Shown here: piece after piece, positions 33,865 to 42,994 of the stretch | Layout of the letters: each line of letters starts with the position of its first letter | How positions within the stretch are numbered: position 1 is the stretch's first letter | DNA from: Imbroritus primus | GTDB lineage: Bacteria > Pseudomonadota > Gammaproteobacteria > Burkholderiales > Burkholderiaceae | DNA length: 64,000 bases | Direction: 5' to 3' | NCBI RefSeq assembly: GCF_964332355.1 | Contig: NZ_OZ201293.1 | Span: forward strand, 3,182,247-3,246,246 | The notes under the pieces: generated by a model | Seen by the model: only the letters and a program-made list of their open reading frames with translations | Database searches by the model: none | What the model was told of the DNA's origin: nothing | Made by a program: the position numbers and the translations under genes

Positions 33865-35370
33865 TTACTGGAAGGCCACTTCAGCAAAGCTGCGCAGCTT
33901 GCGGCTGTGGAGGCGGTCCACGCCCTGCCGCCGCAGCGTTTCGAGCGCGGCGATGCCGATGCGCAGATGCTGGTCGACGCGGGCGCGGTAGAAATGGTTG
34001 GCCATGCCTGGCAGCTTGATCTCGCCATGTAGCGGCTTGTCGCTCACGCACAGTAGCGTGCCGTAGGGCACGCGGAAGCGGAAGCCGTTGGCGGCGATGG
34101 TGGCGCTTTCCATGTCGAGCGCGATGGCGCGGCTCTGGCTGAAGCGCCGCTCGGGCGTGCGGTGCGGCAACAGCTCCCAGTTGCGGTTGTCGGTGCTGGC
34201 CACCGTGCCGGTGCGCATGATGCGCTTCAATTCGTAACCGGTCAGCTGCGTCACTTCGGCAACGGCATCCTCGAGCGCCACCTGCACCTCGGCCAGCGGC
34301 GGAATTGGCACCCACAGCGGCACGTCTTCATCGAGCACATGGTCCTCGCGTACGTAGGCATGCGCCAGCACGTAGTCGCCGAGCTGCTGCGTGGTGCGCA
34401 GGCCGGCGCAGTGGCCGAGCATCAGCCACACATGTGGGCGCAGCACGGCAATGTGGTCGGTGATGGTCTTGGCGTTTGCCGGCCCTACGCCGATGTTCAC
34501 CATGGTGATGCCGCTGCCGTCGGCGCGGATCAGGTGGTAGGCCGGCATCTGCGGCAGGCGCGGCGGCGGCGTGCCTGGATCGTCCGCGCCGTTGCCCACG
34601 CGCCGGTGGATTACGTTACCTGGTTCGACGAAGGCGATGTAGCCGTCGTCATCGGTGGGCGTGGCGGCATCGGGCGCACGGTTCATCATCTCGTGGCCGA
34701 GGCGTACGAACTCGTCGATGTAGAACTGGTAGTTCGTGAACATCACGAAGTTCTGGAAATGCTCCGGCGCGGTGCCGGTGTAGTGGCGCAGGCGCTGCAG
34801 CGAATAATCGACGCGCGGCGCGGTGAACAGCGCCAGTGGCTGCGCCTGGCCCGGCACGATGTCATAGATGCCGTTGGCGATGCCGTCGTCCATGGCCGAC
34901 AGGTCCGGCAGGTCGAACAGGTCGCGCAACAGGCGGCGGCGCTCGAGGCTCAGGTCGCCTTCGATGTGGTAGTGCTCGGCGAACGAGAAATGCACGGGAA
35001 TCGGTTGCGAGCTGGTGCCGATCTCCAGCTGCAGCCCTGCGTTGCCCTCATGGTTGGCCAGCAGCAGGCGGAACTGTTCCTCGTAGTAGTTGGCGAACAG
35101 GTCGGGCCGCGTGAGCGTGGTCTCGAACGTGCCCGGACCGGAAACGAAACCATACGACAGCCGCGAATCGGCGCGCGCCACGCTGTCGGTATGGAAGCGT
35201 ACGAACGGATAGCAGGCGCGCACGCGCGCGTTCGGCGTATCGCCGGTGACGAAACGGTGCAGGTGCTCGCGCAGATGGGCAATGCTGTTGTCGTAGATGG
35301 TACGCACGCACGCCATGGCGGCGGCAGGGTCGTCGAAACGGGCGGGGGCGATGTATTGCGGTGTGAGCAA
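33865..35370 (-). CDS. amn: AMP nucleosidase
   Basis: A 501-residue enzyme that hydrolyses AMP to adenine and ribose 5-phosphate. The N-terminal regulatory domain is followed by a nucleoside phosphorylase-like catalytic domain. Marks are SYGFVSGPGTFETTLTRP, NFVMFTNYQFYIDEFV, MVNIGVGPANAKTITDHIAVLRPHVWLMLGHCAGLR and the purine-pocket segment IALDMESATIAANGFRFRVPYGTLLCVSDKPLHGEIKLPG. The E and D catalytic pattern of the fold (DMESATIAA ... SDKPL) is intact. Length matches E. coli Amn. It precedes the PBP1A gene on the same strand, 135 bp upstream, with no obvious functional link. Confidence 0.96.
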   Translation of the reverse strand: MLTPQYIAPARFDDPAAAMACVRTIYDNSIAHLREHLHRFVTGDTPNARVRACYPFVRFHTDSVARADSRLSYGFVSGPGTFETTLTRPDLFANYYEEQFRLLLANHEGNAGLQLEIGTSSQPIPVHFSFAEHYHIEGDLSLERRRLLRDLFDLPDLSAMDDGIANGIYDIVPGQAQPLALFTAPRVDYSLQRLRHYTGTAPEHFQNFVMFTNYQFYIDEFVRLGHEMMNRAPDAATPTDDDGYIAFVEPGNVIHRRVGNGADDPGTPPPRLPQMPAYHLIRADGSGITMVNIGVGPANAKTITDHIAVLRPHVWLMLGHCAGLRTTQQLGDYVLAHAYVREDHVLDEDVPLWVPIPPLAEVQVALEDAVAEVTQLTGYELKRIMRTGTVASTDNRNWELLPHRTPERRFSQSRAIALDMESATIAANGFRFRVPYGTLLCVSDKPLHGEIKLPGMANHFYRARVDQHLRIGIAALETLRRQGVDRLHSRKLRSFAEVAFQ

Positions 35371-35614
35371 CGTGCGACTCCCGGAAAGGTCGTGAGCAGG
35401 TCGGAGCGGGTGGCCGCCGGCACGGCAGGCCGTTGCGGATATTGTACGGGTTGCGCATGACGAATGCGATGCGCGGCGCCGTCACAGGCGTGTCATGATG
35501 GCCGTTGCCGAGCGCCGTACAATCGGTTGCCGGTTTCCCCAGCTGCCACATGGATCGCCATACTGGTCGCTGCACGCCGCATTTGTCCTTGCGTGTTTCC
35601 ATCCGAGCCTTGCC

Positions 35615-36820
35615 ATGCACTCTCGCTCCGCCTCGTCGTCCCGCCTGCCGCCGGCCATCTGGGCGCTGGGTTGCGTCAGTCTGCTGATGGATATTTCGTC
35701 CGAACTGATCCACAGCCTGCTGCCGGTCTTCATGGTCACCACGCTGGCGGCCAGCGCCACCATGGTGGGCCTGATCGAGGGCGCGGCGGAAGCCACCGCG
35801 CTGGTGCTCAAGGTGTTCTCGGGCGTCATCAGCGACTACTGGGGCAAGCGCAAGCCGCTGGCACTGTTCGGCTACGGGCTCGGGGCGCTGTCCAAACCCC
35901 TGTTCGCGCTGGCCTTGAGCCCCGGCATGGTGCTCGGTGCGCGCCTGATCGACCGTGTCGGCAAGGGCGTGCGCGGCGCCCCGCGCGATGCCCTGGTGGC
36001 TGATCTCGCGCCGCCCGGCATGCGCGGCGCGGCGTTCGGCCTGCGTCAGGCGCTCGACACCGTCGGAGCGTTCCTCGGCCCCTTGCTGGCCATTGGCCTG
36101 ATGCTGCTGTGGGCCGGCGATTTTCGCGCGGTGTTCTGGGTCGCCATTATCCCGGCCGCGCTGTCGGTGGCAGTGCTCGCGCTGGGCGTGCGCGAACCCG
36201 ATCATCCACGCGGACCGGTGCGGAGCAATCCGATCAGTCGTGCCAATCTCGCCCGGCTCGATCGCGCCTATTGGGGTGTCGTGATCGTGGGGGCGCTGTT
36301 TACGCTGGCCCGTTTTTCAGAAGCCTTTCTCGTGTTGCGTGCGCTCGATGGTGGCCTGCCGGTCGCGTGGACGCCCTTGGTGCTGATTGCCATGAACGTG
36401 GTCTATGCCGCCGCCGCCTATCCATGCGGCCGGCTCGCGGACCGGGTGTCGCACGGGCGTCTGCTGGCGCTCGGACTGGTGTTGCTGATCGCCGCCGACG
36501 TGGCACTGGCAATGGGCGCGCACGGTGGCTGGCTGTGGGGCGGGATCCTGCTGTGGGGCCTGCACATGGCCATGACACAGGGGTTGCTGGCAGCCATGGT
36601 GGCCGATACCGCGCCGGCCGACCTGCGCGGCACGGCCTATGGTTTCTTCAATCTTGTCAGCGGCGGCGCGCTGTTGTTGGCGAGCGTGCTGGCCGGCGTG
36701 CTGTGGGACCGCAGCGGTCCGGCGCTCACCTTTACCGTCGGCGCCGGTCTTGCCGCCGCAGCGCTGGCGGCCTTGCCACTGTTGGTGCGTCCTGCGTCCA
36801 TCCCCGGGCCGGTACGCTGA
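35615..36820 (+). CDS. Major facilitator superfamily transporter
   Basis: A 401-residue MFS permease with about 12 predicted transmembrane helices. The loop motif between TM2 and TM3 (SGVISDYWGKRKPLALFGYGL) and the following DRVGKGVRGAPRDALVAD motif mark it as a member of the drug-efflux-like MFS branch. Later halves contain AYPCGRLADRVSHGRLLALGL, the mirrored loop motif. Substrate is unknown. The ATG at 35615 gives a short cytoplasmic Ser/Arg N-terminus before TM1; an in-frame ATG at 35495 is less likely. It is divergent from amn and precedes the LexA-like/helicase operon on the same strand with a 130-bp gap. Confidence 0.9.
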   Translation: MHSRSASSSRLPPAIWALGCVSLLMDISSELIHSLLPVFMVTTLAASATMVGLIEGAAEATALVLKVFSGVISDYWGKRKPLALFGYGLGALSKPLFALALSPGMVLGARLIDRVGKGVRGAPRDALVADLAPPGMRGAAFGLRQALDTVGAFLGPLLAIGLMLLWAGDFRAVFWVAIIPAALSVAVLALGVREPDHPRGPVRSNPISRANLARLDRAYWGVVIVGALFTLARFSEAFLVLRALDGGLPVAWTPLVLIAMNVVYAAAAYPCGRLADRVSHGRLLALGLVLLIAADVALAMGAHGGWLWGGILLWGLHMAMTQGLLAAMVADTAPADLRGTAYGFFNLVSGGALLLASVLAGVLWDRSGPALTFTVGAGLAAAALAALPLLVRPASIPGPVR

Positions 36821-36859
36821 TGGCGTGGGCGGCGACCCGAAGACTTTCGCGGCAGAACG

Positions 36860-36889
36860 ATTGTCCTCTATACTGAGAGCAATTGTCCT
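36860..36889 (+). promoter_or_regulatory. Direct repeats flanking the -10 box of the LexA-like/helicase operon
   Basis: Seen: ATTGTCCT at 36860-36867 and again at 36882-36889, exactly 22 bp apart (about two helical turns), bracketing a -10-like TATACT (36869-36874). This is not the E. coli-type LexA box. It is a candidate operator for autorepression by the LexA-like protein, by inference. Confidence 0.5.
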
Positions 36890-36950
36890 GCTGCCGCCTC
36901 GCAGCTGGCATCCCGGTCGACATCTATTCCCGTTTTAGCCGAGCCGCCCC

Positions 36951-37544
36951 ATGCAACCCGCCGATCTCTCGCGTTACCTGGGCCAGTTGCGCGATTACTA
37001 CCGCGCCGAGTCCATCATTCCCTCCACCACGCAGTTGGGCGCCCTGTGGGGCGTGGAAGCGCGTTCCTGGGCCCACCGCATCGCCGTACGCCTCAAGGAG
37101 GAACGTTTCCTTGAAGACGCGCCCGGCAACCGACTGCGCCCGGGGCCGCGCTTTTTCGAGCGTCCGCTGGCGGGCCGCGTGCGTGCTGGCTTGCCGGAAG
37201 CCGCGGCGGATGCGCCGGCCGATGTGGTGACCATCGACAGTTACCTGATCGACAAGCCGTCGGACACCGTGGTCTTCAAGGTCAAGGGCGATTCGATGAT
37301 CGATGCCGCTATCCAGGATGGCGATTTCGTCGTGATCGAACGGCGCACCACGGCGCGCGTCGGCGAGATCGTGCTGGCCATGGTCGATGACGAATTCACG
37401 CTGAAATACCTGGCGCAGGATGCGGCCGGCTACTACCTTGAAGCGGCCAATGCGGCCTACGGGCCGATCCGCCCGGCGCGGGCGCTGGAAATCTATGGCG
37501 TCTATATCGGCCTGTTCCGCAAGGCCGGGCGGCCGCGCGCATGA
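36951..37544 (+). CDS. LexA-like S24 family repressor/autoprotease
   Basis: A 197-residue repressor of the LexA/S24 type. An N-terminal DNA-binding region (about 1-65) precedes the latent protease domain. The Ser-Lys dyad is intact: Ser115 in VKGDSMIDAAIQDGD and Lys152 in VDDEFTLKYL, 37 residues apart as in LexA. A cleavable Ala79-Gly80 bond lies in GRVRAGLP, in the same place as the LexA cleavage site. The N-terminus does not match the canonical LexA winged helix closely, so a second, specialised LexA-like protein is likely. It is followed by a helicase whose ATG overlaps its stop codon by 4 bp, so the two are translationally coupled. Confidence 0.88.
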   Translation: MQPADLSRYLGQLRDYYRAESIIPSTTQLGALWGVEARSWAHRIAVRLKEERFLEDAPGNRLRPGPRFFERPLAGRVRAGLPEAAADAPADVVTIDSYLIDKPSDTVVFKVKGDSMIDAAIQDGDFVVIERRTTARVGEIVLAMVDDEFTLKYLAQDAAGYYLEAANAAYGPIRPARALEIYGVYIGLFRKAGRPRA

Positions 37545-39658
37545 GCGCCGTGTTCGACGCGGCAGCGACCGGGGGGCAGCCCGCCCCAGGTGCGGCAGAC
37601 ACGCCCGCGTATCTGGCCAGCCTCAACCCCGAGCAATGCACCGCCGCGCTGCATGCCGCCGCTGACGGTCCGCTGCTGGTGATCGCCGGCGCTGGTTCGG
37701 GCAAGACCAACACGCTGGCGCACCGCGTCGCGCATCTCGTCTTCAGCGGTGCCGATCCGCAGCGCATCCTGCTGCTGACTTTCTCGCGCCGCGCCGCCGC
37801 CGAAATGGAGCGGCGTGTCGGGCAGATCATCAACCGTGTGCTCGGCGCCCCGGCCGGGCAGCGGCCGCCGGTATTCCCATGGGCCGGCACCTTCCACGGC
37901 GTGGGCGCACGGCTGCTGCGCGAGGTGGCCGAGCAGATCGGCCTGTCGCCCGACTTCACCATCCACGACCGCGCCGATGCCGAGGACATGCTGGCGCTGG
38001 TGCGGCACGATCTTGGCCTCGACGCCACGCGGGACCGCTTTCCCACCAAGGCCACCTGCCTGGCGATCTACTCGCGCGCCGTGAACAGCGAGGCGGACCT
38101 GTCCGCCGTGCTGCGCACCGCCTTTCCGTGGTGCGCGCAATGGGAGGCGGAACTGGCCGAACTGTTCGAAAGCTACGTGGCTGCCAAGCAGGCGCAGCAC
38201 GTGCTCGACTACGACGACCTGCTGCTGTACTGGGCGCACCTGATGCAGGAGCCTGCACTGGCTGCGCAACTGCGGGCGCGCTTCGATCACATCCTGGTGG
38301 ACGAGTACCAGGACACCAACCGCCTGCAGGCCTCCATCCTGCTGGCGCTGCGGCCCGACGGGCGCGGCCTGACGGTGGTCGGCGACGATGCGCAGTCCAT
38401 CTATTCCTTTCGTGCGGCCACGGTCCGCAACATCCTCGATTTTCCTCGCCACTTCGATCCGCCGGCGCGCATCGTCACGCTCTCCCGCAACTACCGCTCG
38501 ACGCCGCCGATCCTCGCCGCATCGAATGCCATCATCGGCCTCGCGCCCGAGCGTTATGCCAAGGACCTGTGGAGCACGCGCGACGGCGGGCAGAAGCCGC
38601 GTCTCGTGTCGGTGGCTGACGAGGCCGAGCAGGCGCGCTGTGTCGCCGCCTCGGTGCTCGCCCATCGCGAGCAGGGCATGGCGCTCAAGGCGCAGGCGGC
38701 GCTGTTCCGCACGGCCAGCCACAGCGCGCAGCTCGAGATCGAACTGGTGCGGCGCAATATTCCGTTCGTGAAATTCGGCGGGCTGAAGTTTCTCGAGGCC
38801 ACGCACGTCAAGGACGTGCTCTCGATGCTGCGCTGGGCGCAGAATCCGCGCAACCGCATCGCCGGTTTTCGCGTCGTGCGGCTACTGCCTGGCATCGGTC
38901 CAGTGAGCGCTACGCGTTTGCTCGATGCCATGGACGCGTCGGCCGATCCGCTGGCGGCCCTGCTCGCCTTCCGCATGCCCGCTGCGGCAGCAGAGGCCTG
39001 GGCCGCATTTGCCCCGCTGTTTGCCATGCTGCACCGGGAGCGTTCCGCGTGGCCTGCGGAGGTCGGTGCGGTGGCGCGCTGGTATGCGCCGCATCTCGAG
39101 CGCCTGCATGACGACGCGGCGGTGCGCAGCGGCGACATCGATCAGCTTGAACGCATCGCCGCCACGTATGCCTCGCGTGAGCGTTTCCTGACCGAGCTGA
39201 CGCTCGATCCGCCGGAAGCGTCGAGTGGCGAATCCGGCGTGCCGCTGCGCGATGATGACTACATGGTGCTGTCAACCATCCACTCGGCCAAGGGGCAGGA
39301 GTGGCGCGCGGTGTCGATCCTCAACGTGGTCGATGGCTGCATGCCCTCGGATCTGGCGACCGGCTCGCAGGATGAGATCGAAGAGGAGCGCCGCCTGCTG
39401 TACGTGGGTATGACGCGGGCGCGCGATCATCTGCAGCTGATCGTGCCGCAGCGCTTCTATGTGCCGCAGCAAAAGTACGGTGACCGCCACGTGCTCGCAG
39501 GGCGCAGCCGCTTCATTTCCAACGTCGTGGCGCGCACCTTCGAGACGTGCTCGTGGCCACCCCCGCCGCCGCTCGAGCCGCTGCCGCCCTCGCGTCGCCC
39601 GCCGCCCGCCGCCATCGATATGCTGGCGCGGATGCGCGGGCAGTGGAAGGTGCGCTAA
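37541..39658 (+). CDS. UvrD/Rep-type superfamily I DNA helicase
   Basis: A 705-residue ATP-dependent DNA helicase. Motif I (Walker A) is AGAGSGKT, motif Ia LTFSRRAAAEM, motif II DEYQDTN, motif III VGDDAQSIYSFR, motif IV in LSRNYRST, motif V in TIHSAKGQEW and motif VI YVGMTRARDHL. It is shorter than UvrD and carries a Pro-rich tail (about residues 665-690). The start overlaps the LexA-like stop (ATGA), so expression is coupled to the repressor. Its own role is not known; repair of DNA damage or action on foreign DNA are both possible. This is not the main chromosomal uvrD by context. Confidence 0.92.
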   Translation: MSAVFDAAATGGQPAPGAADTPAYLASLNPEQCTAALHAAADGPLLVIAGAGSGKTNTLAHRVAHLVFSGADPQRILLLTFSRRAAAEMERRVGQIINRVLGAPAGQRPPVFPWAGTFHGVGARLLREVAEQIGLSPDFTIHDRADAEDMLALVRHDLGLDATRDRFPTKATCLAIYSRAVNSEADLSAVLRTAFPWCAQWEAELAELFESYVAAKQAQHVLDYDDLLLYWAHLMQEPALAAQLRARFDHILVDEYQDTNRLQASILLALRPDGRGLTVVGDDAQSIYSFRAATVRNILDFPRHFDPPARIVTLSRNYRSTPPILAASNAIIGLAPERYAKDLWSTRDGGQKPRLVSVADEAEQARCVAASVLAHREQGMALKAQAALFRTASHSAQLEIELVRRNIPFVKFGGLKFLEATHVKDVLSMLRWAQNPRNRIAGFRVVRLLPGIGPVSATRLLDAMDASADPLAALLAFRMPAAAAEAWAAFAPLFAMLHRERSAWPAEVGAVARWYAPHLERLHDDAAVRSGDIDQLERIAATYASRERFLTELTLDPPEASSGESGVPLRDDDYMVLSTIHSAKGQEWRAVSILNVVDGCMPSDLATGSQDEIEEERRLLYVGMTRARDHLQLIVPQRFYVPQQKYGDRHVLAGRSRFISNVVARTFETCSWPPPPPLEPLPPSRRPPPAAIDMLARMRGQWKVR

Positions 39659-39783
39659 GATCGCGGTTCGATATTGCCGGAACTGCTACCCAAGGCTGTA
39701 CCGATCCTTCGCGCGCTTTCGCCCTTCGACGCTTGAGCCCGCCCTTACCGCAGCATGGACTTTTTTTAGCTGGAACTGCCGAC

Positions 39784-40467
39784 ATGACCACGACGTTGCC
39801 CGCCATCGAAATCGAAACCGCACCGAATCCCGACTTCTCCGTCATCTGGATGCATGGCCTCGGCGCGGACGGCAGCGATTTCGTGCCGGTGGTGCCTGAG
39901 CTCGGCCTGTCCGAGGATGTCGCAGTGCGCTTCGTGTTTCCTCATGCGCCGACGATTCCGGTGACCATCAACAACGGCTACGTGATGCGCGCGTGGTACG
40001 ACATCGTCGCCATTGACGGCGGTGCGCGCCACGCCGACGAGGCCGGGATCCGCGCCTCGCGCGACATCGTGCGCAAGCTGATCGAACGCGAGAACGGACG
40101 CGGCGTGCCGACCTCGCGCATCGTGCTGGCCGGTTTCTCGCAAGGCGGCGCGATTGCCTATATCGCCGGTCTCACGCATCCCGAGGCGCTGGCCGGGATC
40201 ATCGCGCTGTCGACGTACATTCCCGCCCCGGCCCTGCTCGCTGCCGAGTTCGATCCCGCCAACCGTGCGACGCCGGTGTTCGCCGCCCATGGCACGCAGG
40301 ATGGCGTGGTGCCGCTGCAGCTCGGCGAGCAGGCACGGCAGGTGCTGACGGACCTCGGCAATCCGCTCGAGTGGCGCACCTATCCGATGGCGCACTCCGT
40401 GTGCCTCGAGGAAATCACCGAGATCGGCGCATGGCTGACCGCGCGCATCGGTACACGCGCGGCCTGA
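39784..40467 (+). CDS. Phospholipase/carboxylesterase family alpha/beta-hydrolase
   Basis: A 227-residue alpha/beta-hydrolase of the carboxylesterase II (phospholipase/acyl-protein thioesterase-like) type. The catalytic Ser is in the nucleophile elbow GFSQGG, the Asp in HGTQDGVVPL and the His in YPMAHSVCLEE. The oxyanion loop is IWMHGLGADGSDF. These enzymes hydrolyse short-chain esters or thioesters; the natural substrate is unknown. An SD-like GGAACT lies upstream of the ATG at 39784. It follows the helicase by 125 bp and is probably separately transcribed. Confidence 0.92.
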   Translation: MTTTLPAIEIETAPNPDFSVIWMHGLGADGSDFVPVVPELGLSEDVAVRFVFPHAPTIPVTINNGYVMRAWYDIVAIDGGARHADEAGIRASRDIVRKLIERENGRGVPTSRIVLAGFSQGGAIAYIAGLTHPEALAGIIALSTYIPAPALLAAEFDPANRATPVFAAHGTQDGVVPLQLGEQARQVLTDLGNPLEWRTYPMAHSVCLEEITEIGAWLTARIGTRAA

Positions 40468-40559
40468 GGGTTGCCTGAGCGGCTGCGCCAGCGTGCCGCG
40501 GCACCATGGCGCGGTCCACTCCACCGCGACGGCGAAGTATCCCTCCCCGCCCCCGGTCC

Positions 40560-40592
40560 AATAAGCGCTCAGTAAGCGCCCAGTAAGCGCCT
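40560..40592. repeat. 11-bp tandem repeats between the esterase and FMN reductase genes
   Basis: Seen: three imperfect copies of AGTAAGCGCCC (40560-40570, 40571-40581, 40582-40592) immediately beyond the 3' end of the FMN reductase gene. No function is apparent. Confidence 0.7.
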
Positions 40593-40602
40593 GGTGCGGC
40601 GC

Positions 40603-41157
40603 TCAGTGCGCGTGCTGCTTGATCCAGGCCACGTAGCGATCCATCCAGCCCTGCAGGAACTTGCGGGTGCCGGGATTGCCGATGCCGCCGTCGGCATCGA
40701 ACAGATCGTCCTTCATCTGCAGGTAGAGCTCCGGCTGCGTGAGCAGCGGCATGTCGAGGTAGCACAGCACATTGCGCAGGTGCTGCTGCGCCATCGAGGT
40801 ACCGGTCGCACCCGGCGAGATGCCGGCCACGCCTGCCGGCTTGCCGGCCCACACGCTCTTGCCATACGGCCGCGAACCGTGGTCCAGCGCGTTTTTCAGG
40901 ATGCCGGGCATCGAGCGGTTGTATTCCGGGGTCACGAACAGCACGCCGTGCGCCGCCTTGACCTCATCCTTCATGCGCTGCACCGGCGCAGCGGGATGGT
41001 CGTCGTCGTCCTGGTTGTAGAGCGGCAGGTCGTCCATGCGCACGTAATGAAACTTCAGTTCCGGCGGCGCCAATTTCTCGAGCGCGCGCGCCAGGCGCAC
41101 ATTGAACGATTCCTTGCGCAGGCTGCCGATGACAACGGCGATGGTGTACGGGGACAT
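40603..41157 (-). CDS. NAD(P)H-dependent FMN reductase (azoreductase/ChrR-like)
   Basis: A 184-residue flavodoxin-fold oxidoreductase. The FMN phosphate loop GSLRKESFNVRLARALEKL is at the N-terminus, followed by DDLPLYNQDDDDHPA, the VTPEYNRSMPGILKNALDHGSRP FMN-binding stretch and AGISPGATGT. This matches the NADPH-dependent FMN reductase family that includes ChrR/YieF-like quinone and chromate reductases. The natural substrate is not shown by the sequence. The ATG at 41157 has an SD-like GGAG upstream. Confidence 0.92.
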   Translation of the reverse strand: MSPYTIAVVIGSLRKESFNVRLARALEKLAPPELKFHYVRMDDLPLYNQDDDDHPAAPVQRMKDEVKAAHGVLFVTPEYNRSMPGILKNALDHGSRPYGKSVWAGKPAGVAGISPGATGTSMAQQHLRNVLCYLDMPLLTQPELYLQMKDDLFDADGGIGNPGTRKFLQGWMDRYVAWIKQHAH

Positions 41158-41428
41158 GGCTTCTCCTTGAAGCGGATACGCGGGAGACCGCGAAGGTGGG
41201 CAGCGGGCGCGACCATGGAGTCTCGAGCAAACAGTGCGAACCATGATCTGCCGTGCGGGTAACACAGAGTCTAGACAGGTTTGCCCGGGTTGTCTGCCGT
41301 GCTTTCTCCGACACGCGGCAGACGCCGCACCGGTATCGCGACGTGATGCGATTGACACGCCAGGACATGGATGCGGCTGGCGTATGCCAATGCGCGGAAC
41401 CAATCCCGACAGGCACGGTCCACCGGGC

Positions 41429-41875
41429 ATGAATACGCGCGCATACTCCCTCCCCCTCGCGCTCTGCACGGCGACATTGCTCGTTGCTTGCGGCAGCTCT
41501 CCGAAACAGCAGCAGGCGGCCGAGGCCCCCGCCGATACTCCGGCGGCGCAGGCCGCGGCACCCGCCCAGATGCCGGAATGGCAAATGCTGCGTGCGCGTC
41601 ATTTCGAATGTGCCACCGACAAGGCCAACGAACTCATGCGTGGCAGCGCCTCCTCGCCCGACGTGGCCCGCCAGGCGCTGCGCGCGTGCGATGACCGGCT
41701 CTCGGCCATGCGCACCTCCTTCCGCACCTACCTCGAAACGCAGATGGTGTCCTCGCATGGCAAGGCTGGCGCACGCCGCGCCGCCGACCAGCTGGCGCGC
41801 GACACCGAGCGCAAGGTCCAGACGTATCTCGAGCAGTCCGTCGTCTACACACGCTACCAGGCCAAAGTCCGGTAA
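41429..41875 (+). CDS. Small lipoprotein of unknown function
   Basis: A 148-residue predicted lipoprotein with a signal peptide and the lipobox LLVACG (Cys about 21). It is followed by an Ala/Pro/Gln-rich spacer, then a helical region with DKANELMRGSASSPDVARQALRACDDRLSAMR. A Cys pair in the mature part may form a disulfide. No domain is recognised. The ATG at 41429 lacks a strong Shine-Dalgarno but gives a clean signal peptide; the upstream part of the frame looks non-coding. It is divergent from the FMN reductase. Confidence 0.75.
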   Translation: MNTRAYSLPLALCTATLLVACGSSPKQQQAAEAPADTPAAQAAAPAQMPEWQMLRARHFECATDKANELMRGSASSPDVARQALRACDDRLSAMRTSFRTYLETQMVSSHGKAGARRAADQLARDTERKVQTYLEQSVVYTRYQAKVR

Positions 41876-41970
41876 AGTAGAAACGTAACCAGAGGCATCC
41901 AGGGCATGCCCGTGCCATTGCGCGGTGCACCGCCCCATGACCACGGCTGACGCCATCAGGGGAGTACGAC

Positions 41971-42228
41971 ATGGTTTCCCATCTGCCTTCCGATCCGGAG
42001 CCGGGCAAGCACGCCGGCGCAGAACATATTGGCGATGCGCTCGAGCATCTCAGCAACGCCGTCGACGATGACAGCATTGCGGCCAGTGCCGCGAAGGGTT
42101 TGCTGTACAGCGTGATGGAGACCCTCGGCACGGTTATCGGCGACCCGGACCTGCCGGCGCATGTCCGTTCGGGTTACGAGGGGCTGCTCGAAAAGGCGCG
42201 TGAACTGCGCGCCCGGCTAGAGGAATGA
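41971..42228 (+). CDS. Small acidic hypothetical protein
   Basis: An 85-residue cytoplasmic protein, acidic and mostly helical (DALEHLSNAVDDDSIAASAAKGLLYSVMETLG, and a C-terminal EKARELRARLEE amphipathic helix). No family is recognised. GGAG lies upstream of the ATG (GGGGAGTACGAC). It is 95 bp downstream of the small lipoprotein and convergent to sodC. Confidence 0.7.
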   Translation: MVSHLPSDPEPGKHAGAEHIGDALEHLSNAVDDDSIAASAAKGLLYSVMETLGTVIGDPDLPAHVRSGYEGLLEKARELRARLEE

Positions 42229-42311
42229 AAGACGGCCAGCGCACGCTGGCCGCAGGAATACCACAGGATCAAAGCGGAGCCCGCGCCACGCGCCGGCTCC
42301 GTACTGCTCGC

Positions 42312-42875
42312 TCAGCCCTGGCGAATGACGCCGCACGCCAGACGCGGCCCGGCATTGCCGGTCGGCTGGGTGGTGTAGTCGTCCGGATCGCGGTGCACGA
42401 TCAGGCCGCGGTCGAGCACGCTGTTCGCGCCGCGCCCCACGCTGATCGACGTCGTCACGAATTCCACGCGCGCCTGTCCGGCGGCATCCACCACCAGCGA
42501 CGGCAGGTCGCCCGCGTGATGCGGTCCGGCGCCGTGGCGGCCGTGCGGCGTACCGCCCGGATTGAAGTGACCGCCCGCGCTCATGCCGTCACCGCTCGAG
42601 CAGTCGCCCTTCTCATGCACATGGAAACCCAGTTGCGCGCCCGGTGTCAGTCCGCGTACCGTGCCGGTCACGCGCACCTTGTCGCCAATCTGCTCGAAGC
42701 GCACCGAGCCGTTGGCAGTATTGCCGCGCGTTGGCTCGAGCTGGGCCGTGGCGACGGCCGAAGGCTTGGGTGTGGCACATGCGGCCAGGCCCAACGCGAC
42801 TGCAGTGGCAACACCCGCGGTGGCCAGGATACGGGCCGACCGGCCGGCCGTTCGGAATGGATGCGGTATCTTCAT
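42312..42875 (-). CDS. sodC: Cu/Zn superoxide dismutase, lipoprotein form
   Basis: A 187-residue periplasmic copper/zinc superoxide dismutase. A signal peptide ends in the lipobox LAAC, so it is probably membrane-anchored. Metal ligands are in FHVHEKGDCSSGDGMSAGGHFNP and HHAGDLPSLVVDAAG, and the copper His near the C-terminus is in GLIVHRDPDDY. GNAGPRLACGVI closes the fold with the conserved disulfide Cys pair. It removes superoxide arising outside the cytoplasm. The ATG at 42875 is preferred to 42899 because GGAGAC lies ahead of it. Confidence 0.94.
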   Translation of the reverse strand: MKIPHPFRTAGRSARILATAGVATAVALGLAACATPKPSAVATAQLEPTRGNTANGSVRFEQIGDKVRVTGTVRGLTPGAQLGFHVHEKGDCSSGDGMSAGGHFNPGGTPHGRHGAGPHHAGDLPSLVVDAAGQARVEFVTTSISVGRGANSVLDRGLIVHRDPDDYTTQPTGNAGPRLACGVIRQG

Positions 42876-42994
42876 TATTGTCTCCAGGTTGAGCGGCACG
42901 CGACACGTGCCCGCAGGGTCGAAGCGCCCTACGAGTGTTGATGCAGCGGCACCGCGTTGTCAACCTGAAGCGTGACGGGAAGACACCGGGAAAC

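Noticed and set aside
31606..34032. 808-codon plus-strand frame opposite PBP1A
   Set aside because: Very long but wholly antisense to PBP1A with all its catalytic motifs; explained by codon bias.
36845..36900. Canonical SOS box upstream of the LexA-like gene
   Set aside because: No CTGT-N8-ACAG match was found; the only regular elements are the ATTGTCCT direct repeats.
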